From Reclinomonas americana ATCC 50394 (Eukaryota; Jakobida; Jakobea; Jakobida), in assembly GCA_048213135.1 (NCBI GenBank), contig PS015045.1, positions 37,279 to 101,278 on the forward strand: a stretch of 64,000 nucleotides of DNA, written 5' to 3'. Below are positions 32,909 to 44,161 of this stretch, piece after piece. The translations under genes were made by a program, and so were the position numbers. Below the pieces are notes generated by a model. That model searched no databases. It had not been told where the DNA came from and saw only the letters and a list, made by a program, of their open reading frames with translations. How positions within the stretch are numbered: the stretch's first letter is position 1; every line of letters begins with the position of its first letter.

Positions 32909-34285
32909 CGTGTGTGTGTGAGAGAGAGTGTGTGTGTGCGTGCATGTGACGATTCTCCGTGTCCAATTGATGCATTTCATCATTGTTGGTCTTCTCACTC
33001 ACCTCCTTCCTCTTCGCTCTTCTTGTTCTTCTTGTTCTCCTCCTTTGNNNNNNNNNNNNNNNNNNNNCTCTCTTCTTCTTCTTCTTCTTCTTCTCTTCTT
33101 CTTCTTCTTCTTCTTCCTCATCTTGTTCTCCTCCTCCTCCTTTGCATTCTCCTCATCCTCCATTTTGTTCTTCTCGGTCTTTCCTTTCTTCTCCTCCTCC
33201 TTGTTCTTCTTCTTCTTGTTGTTCCCCTCCTTGTTCTCCTCCATTGCCGTCTCCTTCCTGCTGCTCTTCTTCTTCTCCTCGTTCTTCTCATTCTCATCCT
33301 TCTCCTCTTCGCTCTCATCTTCCATTATGTTGTTCTCGATCTTTCTCATCGTTCTTCTCCTCATCTTCTTCTTGTTGTTCCCCTCCTTGTTCTCGTCTCC
33401 TTCCTGCTTCTCTTCTTCTTCTCTCCTCTTTCTTCTCATTCTCATCCTTTTCCTCTTTTCGCTTTCTTCCTCCATTTTGTTGTTCTCGGTCTTTCCTTTC
33501 TTCTTCTCCTCATTGTTCTTTGTCTTCTTCTTGCTCCCCTCCTTGTTCTCCTCCACCGCCGTCTCCTTAGTGTTGTTCGTCTCCTCCTCGTTCTTCTCAT
33601 TCTCATCCTTCTCCTTTTTCGCTCTCATCCTCCATTTTGTTGCTCTCGGTCTTTCTCATTCTTCTCTTCCTCCTTGTTCTTTGTCTTCTTCTTGTTCTCC
33701 TCCACCGCCGTCTCCTTCCTGCTGCTCTTCTTCTGCTTCTTCTCGTTCTTCTCATTCTCATCCTTCTTCTCTTTTTGCTCCAATCTGTGTCATCCATTGT
33801 TCATCGTTCTTCCTGATTCTCGTTCTTCTCCTCCTCGTCCTTCTTTCTCCTTCTCATTCTTCTGTTTGTTCACCCCCTTTTTCGTGTTGTTGTTCTTCTT
33901 CTTCTCCACCTCCTCGTTCCTCTTCATCTTTGTCTCATTCTCAGCCTCTCTCTTGCGGTTTCTTCTTCTAGCTCTCATCCTCGCCCTCTTTGTTCTTCTT
34001 ATTCTTCTCCTTTCCTTTTCCTTCTTCTCGTCTTCTGCTCCTCGTCCTCTTCCGGCTTCTTCTCCTCCTCTCCCTTGTTCTTCTTCTTCTTCTTCCCTTT
34101 TCCTCCTTATTTTTGTCGCTCACCTCTTCTCCCTCTCTTCCTCTTTTCGCTTGTGCAGCTACGAGATCAACACCAAGAAGGAGAACCGCAACGTCGTCAA
34201 GGAGGTCTTCATCGCTGTGCTGTCGTCGGTGCTGCTCGGCTCGGGCGTACTCTTTGTGCTCTTGGCCTGTGGATTATTCGTATGA
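32706..34285 (+). CDS. TMEM258: TMEM258 / OST5-type oligosaccharyltransferase subunit (82 aa)
   Basis: Two exons, 32706-32827 and 34159-34285, join as CT|C to encode SASWFSLYEINTKKENRN, a near-perfect family match across the junction. The protein is 82 aa (family about 79) with two membrane helices: MYPMLALILITLGLLSASW and the C-terminal VLSSVLLGSGVLFVLLACGL. The family is a small subunit of the ER oligosaccharyltransferase needed for N-glycosylation. The 1331-bp intron begins GTTGCGTGAC and ends TTGTGCAG, and because homology is continuous on both sides it is the cleanest proof of a GTTGCG donor in this window. A long Leu/Phe/Ser open frame running through the intron into exon 2 is an artefact of CTT repeats. 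Confidence 0.9.
32828..34158 (+). repeat. TMEM258 intron: CTT/TTC-rich imperfect repeat array
   Basis: The array is built from ctcttcttcttctc and ttgttctcctcc elements, with longer units repeating (for example ccgtctccttcctgctgctc near 33247 and 33709). N at 33048-33067. The purine-free strand keeps frames open for over 400 codons, which explains the spurious Ser/Leu/Phe-rich ORFs. Confidence 0.7.
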
Positions 34286-34354
34286 TGGCGGTAGCAGCGA
34301 GACGAGAGAAGAGAGACAGAGCGAGGGATGTTTTTGTAAGAGACATATATTTGT

Positions 34355-37300
34355 TCATACAAAGATGACCTCGCATGCCATCTCCGGGAACGATCCTTGC
34401 TGCTGCATGAGGGTGACTTTTGACACAGTGGACTCCAGCTTGGCTTGTCGTTCGGCAATCTGCATGCACGCACATAGAGAGAAGAGAGCGGATGAATGGC
34501 AGGAAATAGAAAAGGTGATAAGACGAGAGATGACCGAAGCAGGTGGTCGATACCGAAGACATAGAAGACAGCAAAAAAAGTGCTCAACTGGAGAACAAAC
34601 AGCACTGGCAAGAAAGCAGAGAGAGAGCGGGCGACAGAGCGCACATCTCACTGCCCCACGCACACATACGCGACAGAAACAACGAGAAAGACGTCAGCTG
34701 GCGCGCTTCCCTTACCCCCCTCCCCCCCTCCCCTTCCCCCTAATTCCCCCCTCCTCTCTCACCTGCTTCTCCACCATGCTCAGCTGCTCCTCCACCATCC
34801 TAATCGACGTCTGCGCGGCATGCGACAACTGATACTCCTCCAACTGCAGACGATGCTTGTGCGCCTGAATATTGGCCAGTTGCAACAGGCGCCGGTCCTC
34901 ACTCAACTCCTCCAGCAGCTTGAGTTTGGCCTTGCCGTCCTCCAGCACCTGCACATTATCGTGAGATACACACGCACTTGTCAAAGAAGCTCAGCTGCCA
35001 AGTTTCTCACCTTGTGCAATCTCTCCACCATGGCGTGCCAATCGCCCGTCGGCACCTGCTCGGCCACATTGCGCGTCCGCTCCAGCCAATGCCGCACAGC
35101 TGGCACGCACGTACGCAGCACCTGAGCCTCCGCCTGGTACACCAGCAACGCATGAGAAACCATCACGCACAGCGCTCTCACTCGCCAATCGCCCCGCCTC
35201 TCACCTTGCACCACTCCGTGGCCGCCGCATCCATGATCGTCTTCTCGTTGCGCAGCGCCTCCGCCATCTGTCGGAACACGGCATGGGCGGCCTTTTGCGC
35301 CGTCATAATCTTGTCTTGGTGCTTCGAGACCCACTCGCACGCCTCTGCCACGGCCTTGGCAATGGCGTCGTCCGACACGGGCGGTGCAGNNNNNNNNNNN
35401 NNNNNNNNNAGCAGTGGCAGCATCGTCGAGTAATCGAGGCGGTACGAGGACGACGAGGAGCCGACGGGTGCCTGCATGGACCGCAATCGATTTTTTTGTG
35501 AGAATTCAACAAACGCCAGTGTTCATGACTGAACAAACACACTCACCCACGGCTGCTCGAGGTTGCTCAACACAACGGTGCTCTCACCGCGGAGGCGAAC
35601 GAACTCCTTAAACACGTCGAGTTCGTGTTGTATTCTCCGCAGCAGCTGCTCCCGTGACTGAAGATCGACAATGATGCGAGTGAGTGGATAATAAAAGAGA
35701 GAATGCAAGGATATTGACACTCATAAACAACACATTCTCAAGCTCTAGCATGAACACACAAAGAATTGAAGCATGATTTCTGTCACCTGACATCTTTCGC
35801 TCTCCTCTTGCTTTCTCACCTCCATTCTCTTCAAATGTTCTCACCCTCTCATACACCCAAAAACCGTGCAAGCTCGCGAATCCCAACTATCCTCTGCATT
35901 CTGTTGTCCTCCTCCCTAAATCTCCACTTCAGTCACTCACCCTCATCACAACTATTCTCACTCTCTCACACACACCCATAAACCGTGCGTGCTCGCGCTC
36001 AACCCAGTCTCCTCTGCATTCTGCTTTCCTCACCCCCAGTCTCATCTTCATTCACACTCGCTCGCACACGCGCGCACTGAAATGAACACATTCTGTTCAC
36101 TTCAAATTCCAACTCTGCGTGCCCACCATACTGTCTGTTCTTTCGCCCTTGTCTCGCAATATATGTGAATGCTCGACGCGATGAATTCACAGTATCCTCG
36201 TGCGTGAGCCAAGGTAACGAGCCAACACTTCCCTCTCTTCTCTCTCTCTCTCTCTTTCTCTCTCACTTCTTCTTCTCACACACACAGTGCAGACTTGTGC
36301 GTACAGCCAACACTTCCCTCTCCTCTCTCTCTCGCCCACCTCCCTCTCTCTCTCTCTCTTCTTCTCACACACACAGTGCAGACTTGTGCGTATGTGTGTC
36401 TGTCTATCAGTCGACCTGCCTGTTCCTCTCCACGCTGCCTTTTCTCCAATCCTCACCCTTCGTCTCTCCTCTTCATTCGCTTTCGCCTCTCCCGTACATC
36501 TTCCCTTCTCTCTCACCCTCTCCCACTCAAATCATACTTCTCTAACCTTTTCGCGACACACAATCCTTGCACACTCACTCATTACCTATCTATTCGCCAT
36601 GCTCTCTCTCAGCATCCTCATGTCTTTTGTCATCCTTTCATGTCTTTCCTCTCTCTTCTCTTTCCCTCCCTCTCCTTTTCCTCCCTCCTTCTCCTATTCC
36701 CTCTCTTCTCCTCTTTTCCCCCTAACCCACCTTATCCCTCTCCGCCACCAGCGAATTGAGGGTGGCCCTCGCATCTAGATTCGAGCGATCGCCCAGCACC
36801 TTGGCCACCTGCTGCACCACCACATTCTCCAACTCCGCCGTGCTCGCCACCAGCTGCGCCACGCCGTGCACGTCAACCTGCGGCGGCAGGCCCGTAATGT
36901 CTTCGGCGACCTCGCACAAGACACCCACCGCCGTGGTGCGACAGTAGGGTAGCCGTGAGGCGAGCGTCGCGCGCAGATCCGACAGCAACGCGTGCAGCGA
37001 TCGATCGGCAAACACCACGCGCGGCAACACACCCTGCAGCGGCTGCGGCGTGGGCGATGGTGACGGCGCNNNNNNNNNNNNNNNNNNNNTGAACTCGCGG
37101 CGGCAGCGGCAGCAGCTGCAGCACTCTTGGAGGACGACGACGACGACGGCGGCGGCGCAGCACCCAACGGCAGCGACAGTCGCGCCGCCGTGTCACTGGA
37201 CATGGCACGTGGCGCGGCCGCCGTCGTCGGCGTGGGAGACGATTTGACACTCGGTGGCGAGCCACCAGGAGTGCCATCGCCGTTGAAACGCGCCGCTCGT

Positions 37301-38165
37301 TTCTTCTTGGCCTCCAACTCGGCGAGGGTCTCCGTATCCAGCGTCATTGACGATCCCGTTAGGTTTTGCCTGCATGCGAGAATGAGTGATAAAGAGAGAG
37401 ATACGAGAGGTAGGAGGAGGTGATGACATCACTCACCGGCGTGCTTTCTTCAACTCCTTCAGGCAATTGTCGAGACGACGCACCAATCCGGTCGCCAGCT
37501 TGCCATTGGAGCGCTCTTTCGTCAACGCCGGACGCCAGTGTGAAAACCACGCGTGCATGTACTCCACGCGAGTGGCGCTCTCCTCCGCGTTGTTGCCGTG
37601 GTGGAACGAGCAACGACGCTGGTTGTGCGATCGGTGCGTTCGGCACTTGGTCTCCATCCACAGCACGGGGTGGAAGAGCAGTTCGGAGACCGAGTGAGCG
37701 AAGATGCAGGTCGGGGAGCACTGAGGGACCGAGGGTCCGCCGGGCATGCGCTTGGCGTATGACTGGGGGGTGGGAAAGGGTGAATAGGGGGGAAAGGGGG
37801 AAGGGGGAAGGGGGGAAAGAGGAAGAGGGGAAGAGAGAGCAACGGACAATTGAAACACATACTGCTTGCGTGCGTGTGTGCAACAAGGGACGCAGTGAGT
37901 GAGACTTACGAGGGGGGACTGGAGAGGAGACAAACGACAACAACATAAAGTAAGAGTGCGAAAACAATCGTGCAATCTCAATACACAGTCGCATGCACTC
38001 CCCAACCGGCACGCACCTGTCGGCAAGCCTGTGGCAGGTAGAACACTTGCATGGGGTTCCGTCGCTTCTCGAACGGCATGTGTGCATGCAAGCACAGAGG
38101 GTCCACACATTTGCGACGAGGGCAGTCCACGCCGCCGAGCACGCATAGTTCGTCGGTGTTGAGCA
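34355..38165 (-). CDS. Plant/Unkempt-type CCCH zinc-finger and coiled-coil protein (8 exons; 5' end not seen)
   Basis: Exons: 38165-38017, 37762-37437, 37369-36731 (with a 20-N gap), 35657-35547, 35471-35205 (with a 20-N gap), 35133-35011, 34948-34763, 34459-34355 (TGA). The first two exons encode linked CCCH fingers: CPRRKCVDPLCLHAH, then the basic spacer PFEKRRNP, QCSPTCIFAHSVSELLFHP, and KCRTHRSHNQRRCSFHH. This spacing and the FHP after finger two resemble plant Arg-rich tandem zinc-finger and animal Unkempt proteins, which bind RNA. A Ser/Ala-rich linker and long coiled-coil helices follow (for example SREQLLRRIQHELDVFKEF). The first exon begins at an acceptor, so an upstream exon exists. 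It is phase-compatible with the LRR gene's last exon, so both may be one gene. Confidence 0.65.
35658..36730 (-). repeat. Intron of the CCCH gene with local duplications
   Basis: Two copies of about 85 bp lie at 36222-36306 and 36308-36391 (both contain cacacacagtgcagacttgt). An older pair at about 35855 and 35969 shares ctcctctgcattctg. The rest is CT-rich. No exon is seen. Confidence 0.5.
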
Positions 38166-38270
38166 CTAATGGGGGAGAAGAAGAAGGGAAAGGGTTAGGT
38201 CGAAGGGGAGGAGAGGGGGGCGAGAGAGAAGGGGGAAAGGGAGGGAAGGGAGAGAAGGAGGAAAGGGAGA

Positions 38271-38324
<54 letters not shown>

Positions 38325-39047
38325 AGAAGAGAGAGAGAGAGACGAGACGACGAAGAACGAAACGAAGAACGAACAAAGTAAGACGAACAAACGAAGAAGA
38401 GAGAGAGAGAGAGAGAGAAGAAGAGGAGAAGAAGAGAGAGGAGAGAGAAGAACAAGACGAGACGACACGACGACGACNNNNNNNNNNNNNNNNNNNNNNN
38501 NNNNNNNNNNNNNNNNNNNNNNNNNNNNNNNNNNNNNNNNNNNNNNNNNNNNNNNNNNNNNNNNNNNNNNNNNNNNNNNNNNNNNNNNNNNNNNNNNNNN
38601 NNNNNNNNNNNNNNNNNNNNNNNNNNNNNNNNNNNNNNNNNNNNNNNNNNNNNNNNNNNNNNNNNNNNNNNNNNNNNNNNNNNNNNNNNNNNNNNNNNNN
38701 NNNNNNNNNNNNNNNNNNNNNNNNNNNNNNNNNNNNNNNNNNNNNNNNNNNNNNNNNNNNNNNNNNNNNNNNNNNNNNNNNNNNNNNNNNNNNNNNNNNN
38801 NNNNNNNNNNNNNNNNNNNNNNNNNNNNNNNNNNNNNNNNNNNNNNNNNNNNNNNNNNNNNNNNNNNNNNNNNNNNNNNNNNNNNNNNNNNNNNNNNNNN
38901 NNNNNNNNNNNNNNNNNNNNNNNNNNNNNNNNNNNNNNNNNNNNNNNNNNNNNNNNNNNNNNNNNNNNNNNNNNNNNNNNNNNNNNNNNNNNNNNNNNNN
39001 NNNNNNNNNNNNNNNNNNNNNNNNNNNNNNNNNNNNNNNNNNNNNNN

Positions 39048-39085
<38 letters not shown>

Positions 39086-39243
39086 GCAATAGAGGAAGAA
39101 CAACAAGTATTCGCACAATACCCAGCTTGAATTTGTGGAAACGAGTGCGATGACGAGCGCCAAACAAAGCAAGAAGGTACAAACGTATTCCTTCACCCTC
39201 GCCTCTCCCCCTTCCCCCCTCGCCCCTCGCCCCATCCACTCAC
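38166..39243 (-). other. Interval between CCCH and LRR exons: GA tract and 570-bp gap
   Basis: A strong GTGAGTGG donor ends the last LRR exon at 39244, and a CCCCATTAG acceptor opens the first CCCH exon at 38165; both are phase 1. Between them are (GA)n, gacga-type noise, N at 38478-39047 and (GACA)n. No stop or start codon that would end one gene and begin another is visible, but exons could hide in the gap. Confidence 0.5.
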
Positions 39244-42200
39244 CCGCGGTTGACGTCACCCTCACCGGCGCCTCGACACCCTCCTCCACTCCCCCCATCA
39301 GCGCATCCCCACCATCGTCCGCATAGTCCCCCTCGGCAAACTCCGCCGCCAGCTCGTCCTCATACGCAAACTCAATGTCCTCCGCCACATCCTCCAAATC
39401 CTCCTCGTCCAACATGTCCATAATGTCGCCCGTGTCCTCCACCAGCAGCGCGTCGTCGTCGTCGTCAGCGTCGCGATCAAACACGCCGGGGAAGGCGGAC
39501 AGGTTGCTATAGTCCTCCTCGTCGCCGTCGTGCACAAATTGCCGTGCGCGTGGGACCGCCAGTGCGTCTGCTTGTACAAGGAAAGCAGGTGTGAAAGAAA
39601 AGAATGATAATGAATCAAGGGTGGGACACGTACCACCACTCGGATGTCGCACTTGCACTCGCAACAACGACTCCACCTCGGCCAGCAGGTGCCGGTTCAA
39701 CGACGACTTTTGTGCATCGGTCGCAATCTCCAACAATCGCAGTGTCTGGTTGCCGCGAGTTGGATGCAGTGCATCGCGAAACGCCTCCAGCGTGGCGTCC
39801 GTGATGGGATTGCCGGCCGCGTGCAGCTCACGCAAGTGCGAGTTCTTCAACAGAGCCGCCGCAATGGCAATCATGCCGTCGTCGCTGATGGCGCCGGCGC
39901 TAATGTCCAGCACGCAGAGAGAGACGGGGTTCTCCTCCACCAGCGTGGCAATGTGGCGGGCGGCCGCCGCCGACACGCAATCTGTGCGCGAGAAAAAAAA
40001 AAGGTGAGAATGCCGATGATAAAAAGAGATGATGATGGGACAGACGCAACTCGTCACGCGAAACTCGCGCAATCGCTGCGATTGCAGAATGCCCATGGCG
40101 AGCAGGCGAATGTTGTCGTCGGTGAGCGGGTTGGCGCTGAGGCGGAGGGCGCGGAGGGACAGCTTGGCCTCGGCGAGGGCGCTGGCCAGCGAGCCGACAG
40201 GGGCGCCAGTGATTTTGTTGCGCGAGAGGTCGAGCATGCGCAGTCGGCGGCTGCGTTCGACGAATGGTCGGAGGGCTTCCAGGCCGCCGCCGACGATCGA
40301 GCAGCCTTGAGGGGGGGAAGGGCGATGAGGGAAAGGGGGAAGGAGGAAAAGGGGAAGGAGGAGGGGAGAGGGGAGCAAAGGGGGAGGGGGAGAGGATGGG
40401 AAGGAAAGGGGGAGACACAAGAGGGAAGCACAAGGGGAAGGCACAAGGAGGGGAAGCACAAGAGGTAAGCACAAGAGGGAAGCACAAGGCGAAGCACAAG
40501 GAGAAGCACAAGGAGAAGCACAAAGAGAGGCACAAGGGGGAAGCACAAGGCGAAGCGCAAGGGTGAAGAGAAAGTGGGAAGCACAAAGGGAAGCACAAGG
40601 GAGAAGGCCAAGGGAGAAGGCCAAGAAGGGAAGCACACGGGGGAAGGCCAAGGGGGAAGAGAACGGGAGGGCGAAGAGTGAATGAAATGGAAAGCGGAAG
40701 AGAGACACAGAGAGGTGAGAAGTATGACCAGGAAATACAACAAGAGAAACAAGAGAGATGTTCGACAATGATTAGAGGAGATGAACAGCAGTCCCACACG
40801 AGAGAAGAAACGGAGGAACAGAAAAGAAATCTGCACGAAAGAATCATCGTGTCAGCAATTAACGTACCACGGAAAGCAATGAGTTCCAGGCTCTGGTTAT
40901 TCACCAAGCCCTTGCTGAGAATGCTCATGATTTGCGTCGACAGTGGGATGTCTGCACCAGAGAATGAGTTGTGGCCACGGAAGATAAGGAGGAGTGAGAC
41001 TCACCGCTGATCGTGAACTGCAGTACGGAGTTGTTCGTGGAGAAGAACTCGGCGAGTGCGCTGGCCATCTCGGGTGTCATGTTGGTGCCTGTGATGGGGA
41101 TGGGAGTGAGAGAGGGATAGAGACACAGAAGGAAGGAGATAGAAGGCAGGAGACAGAAGGCAGGTGACAGAAGGAGAATGACTCGCGCATGCACGCTCTC
41201 TAAAGTCTCGAGAGATCTGCTCGACAAAGATGATGGACACAACGACGCAGAGGTTGGAAACGAAGAAGGGTACGACTCGCTGATGGGAAATCGAGAACGA
41301 GGGCGAGAGAGAACAAAGCGGAGAGTGAAGGAGAAATGAGAGAGGCAATGAGCATCGACATCCTCAATGTTAATCTGCATCCGCCAGTGCCCTTCCCCTC
41401 CACCCGAATCTCCGACTCACCCTCCACATGCACTCGCGCCACCCACGGCCACGACGGCATCAACAGCAGCACCTGCTGCAGCTGGACAGGCGACAGAGTG
41501 CCATCAATCACCAAAGTCTGCAACAAAAGGCGGGGAAAAGTCAGCAAACAAGTGCGAGAGAGAGAGACTCGCTGTCTCTCACACGCACAGACTCCGCCTC
41601 TATGCAAATCCTCTATCTCTCGCTCTCTCTCTCTCTCTCTCTCTCATTCTCCGATTGTGCGTTTCTCTGCAGACAACTGTTCAGCCTCACTAGCACGCAC
41701 AAAGCCTCGTGCAGGACACAGTCGCTCTCTGTGTGTGAGAGAGTGTGTATGTGTGTGCAAGCGATTCTTTGCAAACAGTGTTGAGTCTCTCCCTCACGCA
41801 GACAGACACACAGTTACTCTCCTTCTTGGCTCTCTCTCTCTCTCTCTCTCTCCCACTCTTCTCTCTTTTCTCCGAATGTGTGCATTCCTGTGCATACAAG
41901 TGTTGAGCCCCTCTCACACGCACAGAGGCACCCTCTGAGCACGACAGTCTCTCTCTCTCTCTCTCTCTCAGTGTGCAAGAGAGTGAGAGAGAAAGAGTGA
42001 CAGAGAGGGTTTGCATTGCATGAAAGTCAAAAAGACAAGTCCGCGCGCGAAATCACACGCACACACAGACACACAAAATGCACCTGTCACGCTCACTATG
42101 CCTCTCTCTCACACACACTCACACACACACACACTCTTTGCACGCAAGTGTGACATGGACATTGCCTCTCACTTTCCCCCAAGTTTGAGACGCAACTGTG

Positions 42201-42247
42201 GCATCCTGCATCGCATCGAGCAGCTGCTCAAACGCCTGCTTGTTCAT
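39244..42247 (-). CDS. RNase-inhibitor-type leucine-rich-repeat protein with acidic C-terminus (7 exons)
   Basis: Exons: 42247-42197, 41517-41421, 41088-41005, 40951-40868, 40305-40051, 39981-39634, 39567-39244; phases agree throughout. Repeats of the 28-residue type are clear: SRRLRMLDLSRNKITGAP, LRALRLSANPLTDDNIRLL, SLCVLDISAGAISDDGMIAI and LRELHAAGNPITDATLEAF. After the solenoid comes a strongly acidic stretch (39250-39500) with DADDDDDALLVEDTGDIMDM and repeated Glu/Asp. LRR plus acidic tail resembles RanGAP1, but I see no diagnostic catalytic Arg motif, so I do not name it. Donors of exons 1 and 5 are GTTGCG. The last visible exon ends in a donor, so the gene continues, perhaps into the CCCH exons. 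Its start lies 111 bp from a divergent methyltransferase gene. Confidence 0.7.
40306..40867 (-). repeat. LRR intron 4: (GGAAGCACAAG)n-type repeats
   Basis: From about 40400 to 40670 the plus strand repeats ggaagcacaagg and gagaagcacaag every 10-16 bp, after an irregular ggggaaggag tract. Reading frames are open but low-complexity. Confidence 0.65.
41518..42196 (-). repeat. LRR intron 1: CT and CA microsatellites
   Basis: The intron opens GTTGCGTCTC (minus sense). It includes several ctctctctct runs (41620-41650, 41828-41852, 41950-41970) and CA-rich sequence near 42100-42135. Two or three diverged units containing tctcacacgcacag recur. No exon is seen. Confidence 0.55.
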
Positions 42248-42358
42248 CTCTCTCACTCTCACTCTCTCTCACACACACACAAACACAAACTTCCGATGGT
42301 AACCCTTGGGTTGCCGGTTGGATTTGCGGAATGGTAAGCCCACCTAGTTTTTGTGGCA
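42248..42358. promoter_or_regulatory. 111-bp divergent promoter, LRR gene / methyltransferase gene
   Basis: Two translation starts point away from each other only 111 bp apart, so both promoters and 5' UTRs must fit here or the genes share one element. CT/CA repeats fill 42250-42290, then a unique stretch contains ttgggttgccggttggattt. Confidence 0.5.
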
Positions 42359-42523
42359 ATGTGCGAGAGGGAGCAACAAGTGATGTTGGCGCGAACGGCG
42401 CAGTATATGGCTGGTGAGAGAGGAGGCAAAGAGAGAGAGTGTGTGTGAGAGAGAAAGGGGCAAAGAGGAGAGATTGAGAGTGAGATTTTTGTAAAGAGAA
42501 AGATAAAAAGAGTGTGTGAAAGA

Positions 42524-42561
<38 letters not shown>

Positions 42562-43100
42562 CGCACTGTGTGCGAAGGGAGAGAGAGGAGGCAAACGGAT
42601 AGAGTGAGTGAGTGAGAGGAAGAAAGGGGCAAAGAGGAGAGACTGAGTGTGAGATTTTGTAAAGAGAAAGATAAAAAGAGTGTGTGAGAGTGAGTGAGAG
42701 AGACGCTGTGTGCGAAGGGAGAGAGAGGAGGCAAACAGATAGAGTGAGTGAGTGAGAGGAAGAAAGGGGCAAAGAGGAGAGACTGAGTGTGAGATTTTGT
42801 AAAGAGAAAGATAAAGAGTGTGTGAAAGAGTGTGTGAAAGAGTGTGTGAGGGAGGCAGTGTGTGCAAAGGGAGAGTGTGTGTGTGAGAAAGAGAACGTTG
42901 AGTGAGAGGGACAGGGTGCAAGGTGACTGTCTGATTTTTGAGATTTTGTAAAGAGGCAGGCAAAGAGTGTGTGAAAGAGTGTGTGGGAGTGAATGACTGA
43001 GTGAGAGTGCGAGAGACAGAGTGTGCAAGGAGAATGGGGATAGGGAGNNNNNNNNNNNNNNNNNNNNACTCTCTTCCGTCTCTTCTCTGTTCCGTCTCTT

Positions 43101-43148
<48 letters not shown>

Positions 43149-44161
43149 TCTCTCTCCGACTTTCCCCGTTTCTTGCCTTCTCATGCTCTCTGTGTTTCCA
43201 CGTGCAGCCTGCCGCGCTCTGGAGACCGCCAAGGACGACTCCGTGCGTCAGTTTGTCGATCCCTTTGCCGAGGCGTTTGCAGGCAAAGAAGGACGGTGAG
43301 TTGTCCCTCTTTCTCCCTTCACAACCTTCTCCCCATTCCACCCACCCCCTTTCCCCCATTCCCCTCAGCGATTTCCTCGACGACCTCGCCTCCTCACTGC
43401 ACACCACCGTCACCGCGCTCTCCGACTACGCCAACGCACGCGTGCTGTTCATGGACCGCGCAGTGTCCGAGGCGCTGTCCTCCTCCTCCTCCTCTGCTGC
43501 GCCCCGCCAAGTCGTCATTCCCGGCATTGGTGGTGACGCGCGATTCTGGCGCCCACTGGCCCCGCCCCCCGCCGCCGAGGTGCTAGCCCACGTGCACGTG
43601 TACGAGATCGATGTGCCGGAGGTGATGGAGATGCGACGACGCGTGCTCGACAGCGTGCAGGCGGAGGAGGCGGCCCCACAGTGTGCCGCCATTCACTCGG
43701 TGGCCGCCGACTTGGCCGCCGGCGACGAGTGGGAGCGCGCGCTGGTGGCCGCCGGCTACGACGCCACGCAGCCGAGTGTGTGGCTGCTCGAGGGCCTGCT
43801 GATGTACCTGCCGCTGGCCGACTGTGAGGCTTTCATGCGTCGCGTGGCGCACTTGTGTTCTCCGGGCAGTGTGGTGTGCGGCGATGTGCTGAACGAGTTG
43901 CACATGACGTCGCCGGCGGTGGCCAAGTTGCGGGAGGTGTGGGGCCGGCACGGTGCGCTTCCGGTGTGCGGCGTGAACAAGCCGGAGCCGTGGTTTGCCG
44001 AGCTCGGCTTTCGCGTGACGGTGAGTCAGTTTGGCGACGCGGAGGCCGATTTTGGGTTGATTCCGGCGGCGTCGAAGAAGTTTGTGGAGGATTATCCGCG
44101 CGATAACTCGCCGGAGGATGGGATTCCCCGGAACTATCTGTTCAGGGGGGTGAGGGAGTGA
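42359..44161 (+). CDS. Leucine carboxyl methyltransferase (LCM) family, class I SAM methyltransferase (311 aa)
   Basis: Exons 42359-42413, 43208-43295, 43369-44161. The tiny first exon (MCEREQQVMLARTAQYMA) joins ACRALETAKDD to rebuild the family's N-terminal helix, which supports both the ATG and the 794-bp intron. Motif I is VVIPGIGGDARFWRP (family form GAGLDTR) and contacts S-adenosylmethionine. The acidic strand VHVYEIDVPEVM follows, then WLLEGLLMYLPLADCEAF and SPGSVVCGDVLN. Length and layout fit the bacterial-type 300-aa LCM subfamily (TIGR00027-like) better than PP2A methyltransferase LCMT1, so the substrate is open. Bacterial origin is possible, but the gene has spliceosomal introns. 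The last exon is G+C-rich. Confidence 0.8.
42414..43207 (+). repeat. Methyltransferase intron 1: minisatellite of 140-170 bp units
   Basis: The core ggggcaaagaggagaga followed by gattttgtaaagagaaagat occurs near 42457, 42626 and 42766, with a degraded copy near 42937. N at 43048-43067 is followed by CT microsatellite. Confidence 0.65.

Noticed and set aside
32873-34285. A 470-codon Leu/Phe/Ser-rich frame resembling a membrane protein
   Set aside because: It is the CTT-repeat intron of TMEM258 read through into exon 2; its composition follows the microsatellite.
39250-39500. Naming the LRR gene as RanGAP1
   Set aside because: LRR plus acidic tail is suggestive, but no catalytic-Arg motif could be recognised and the gene may continue into zinc fingers.
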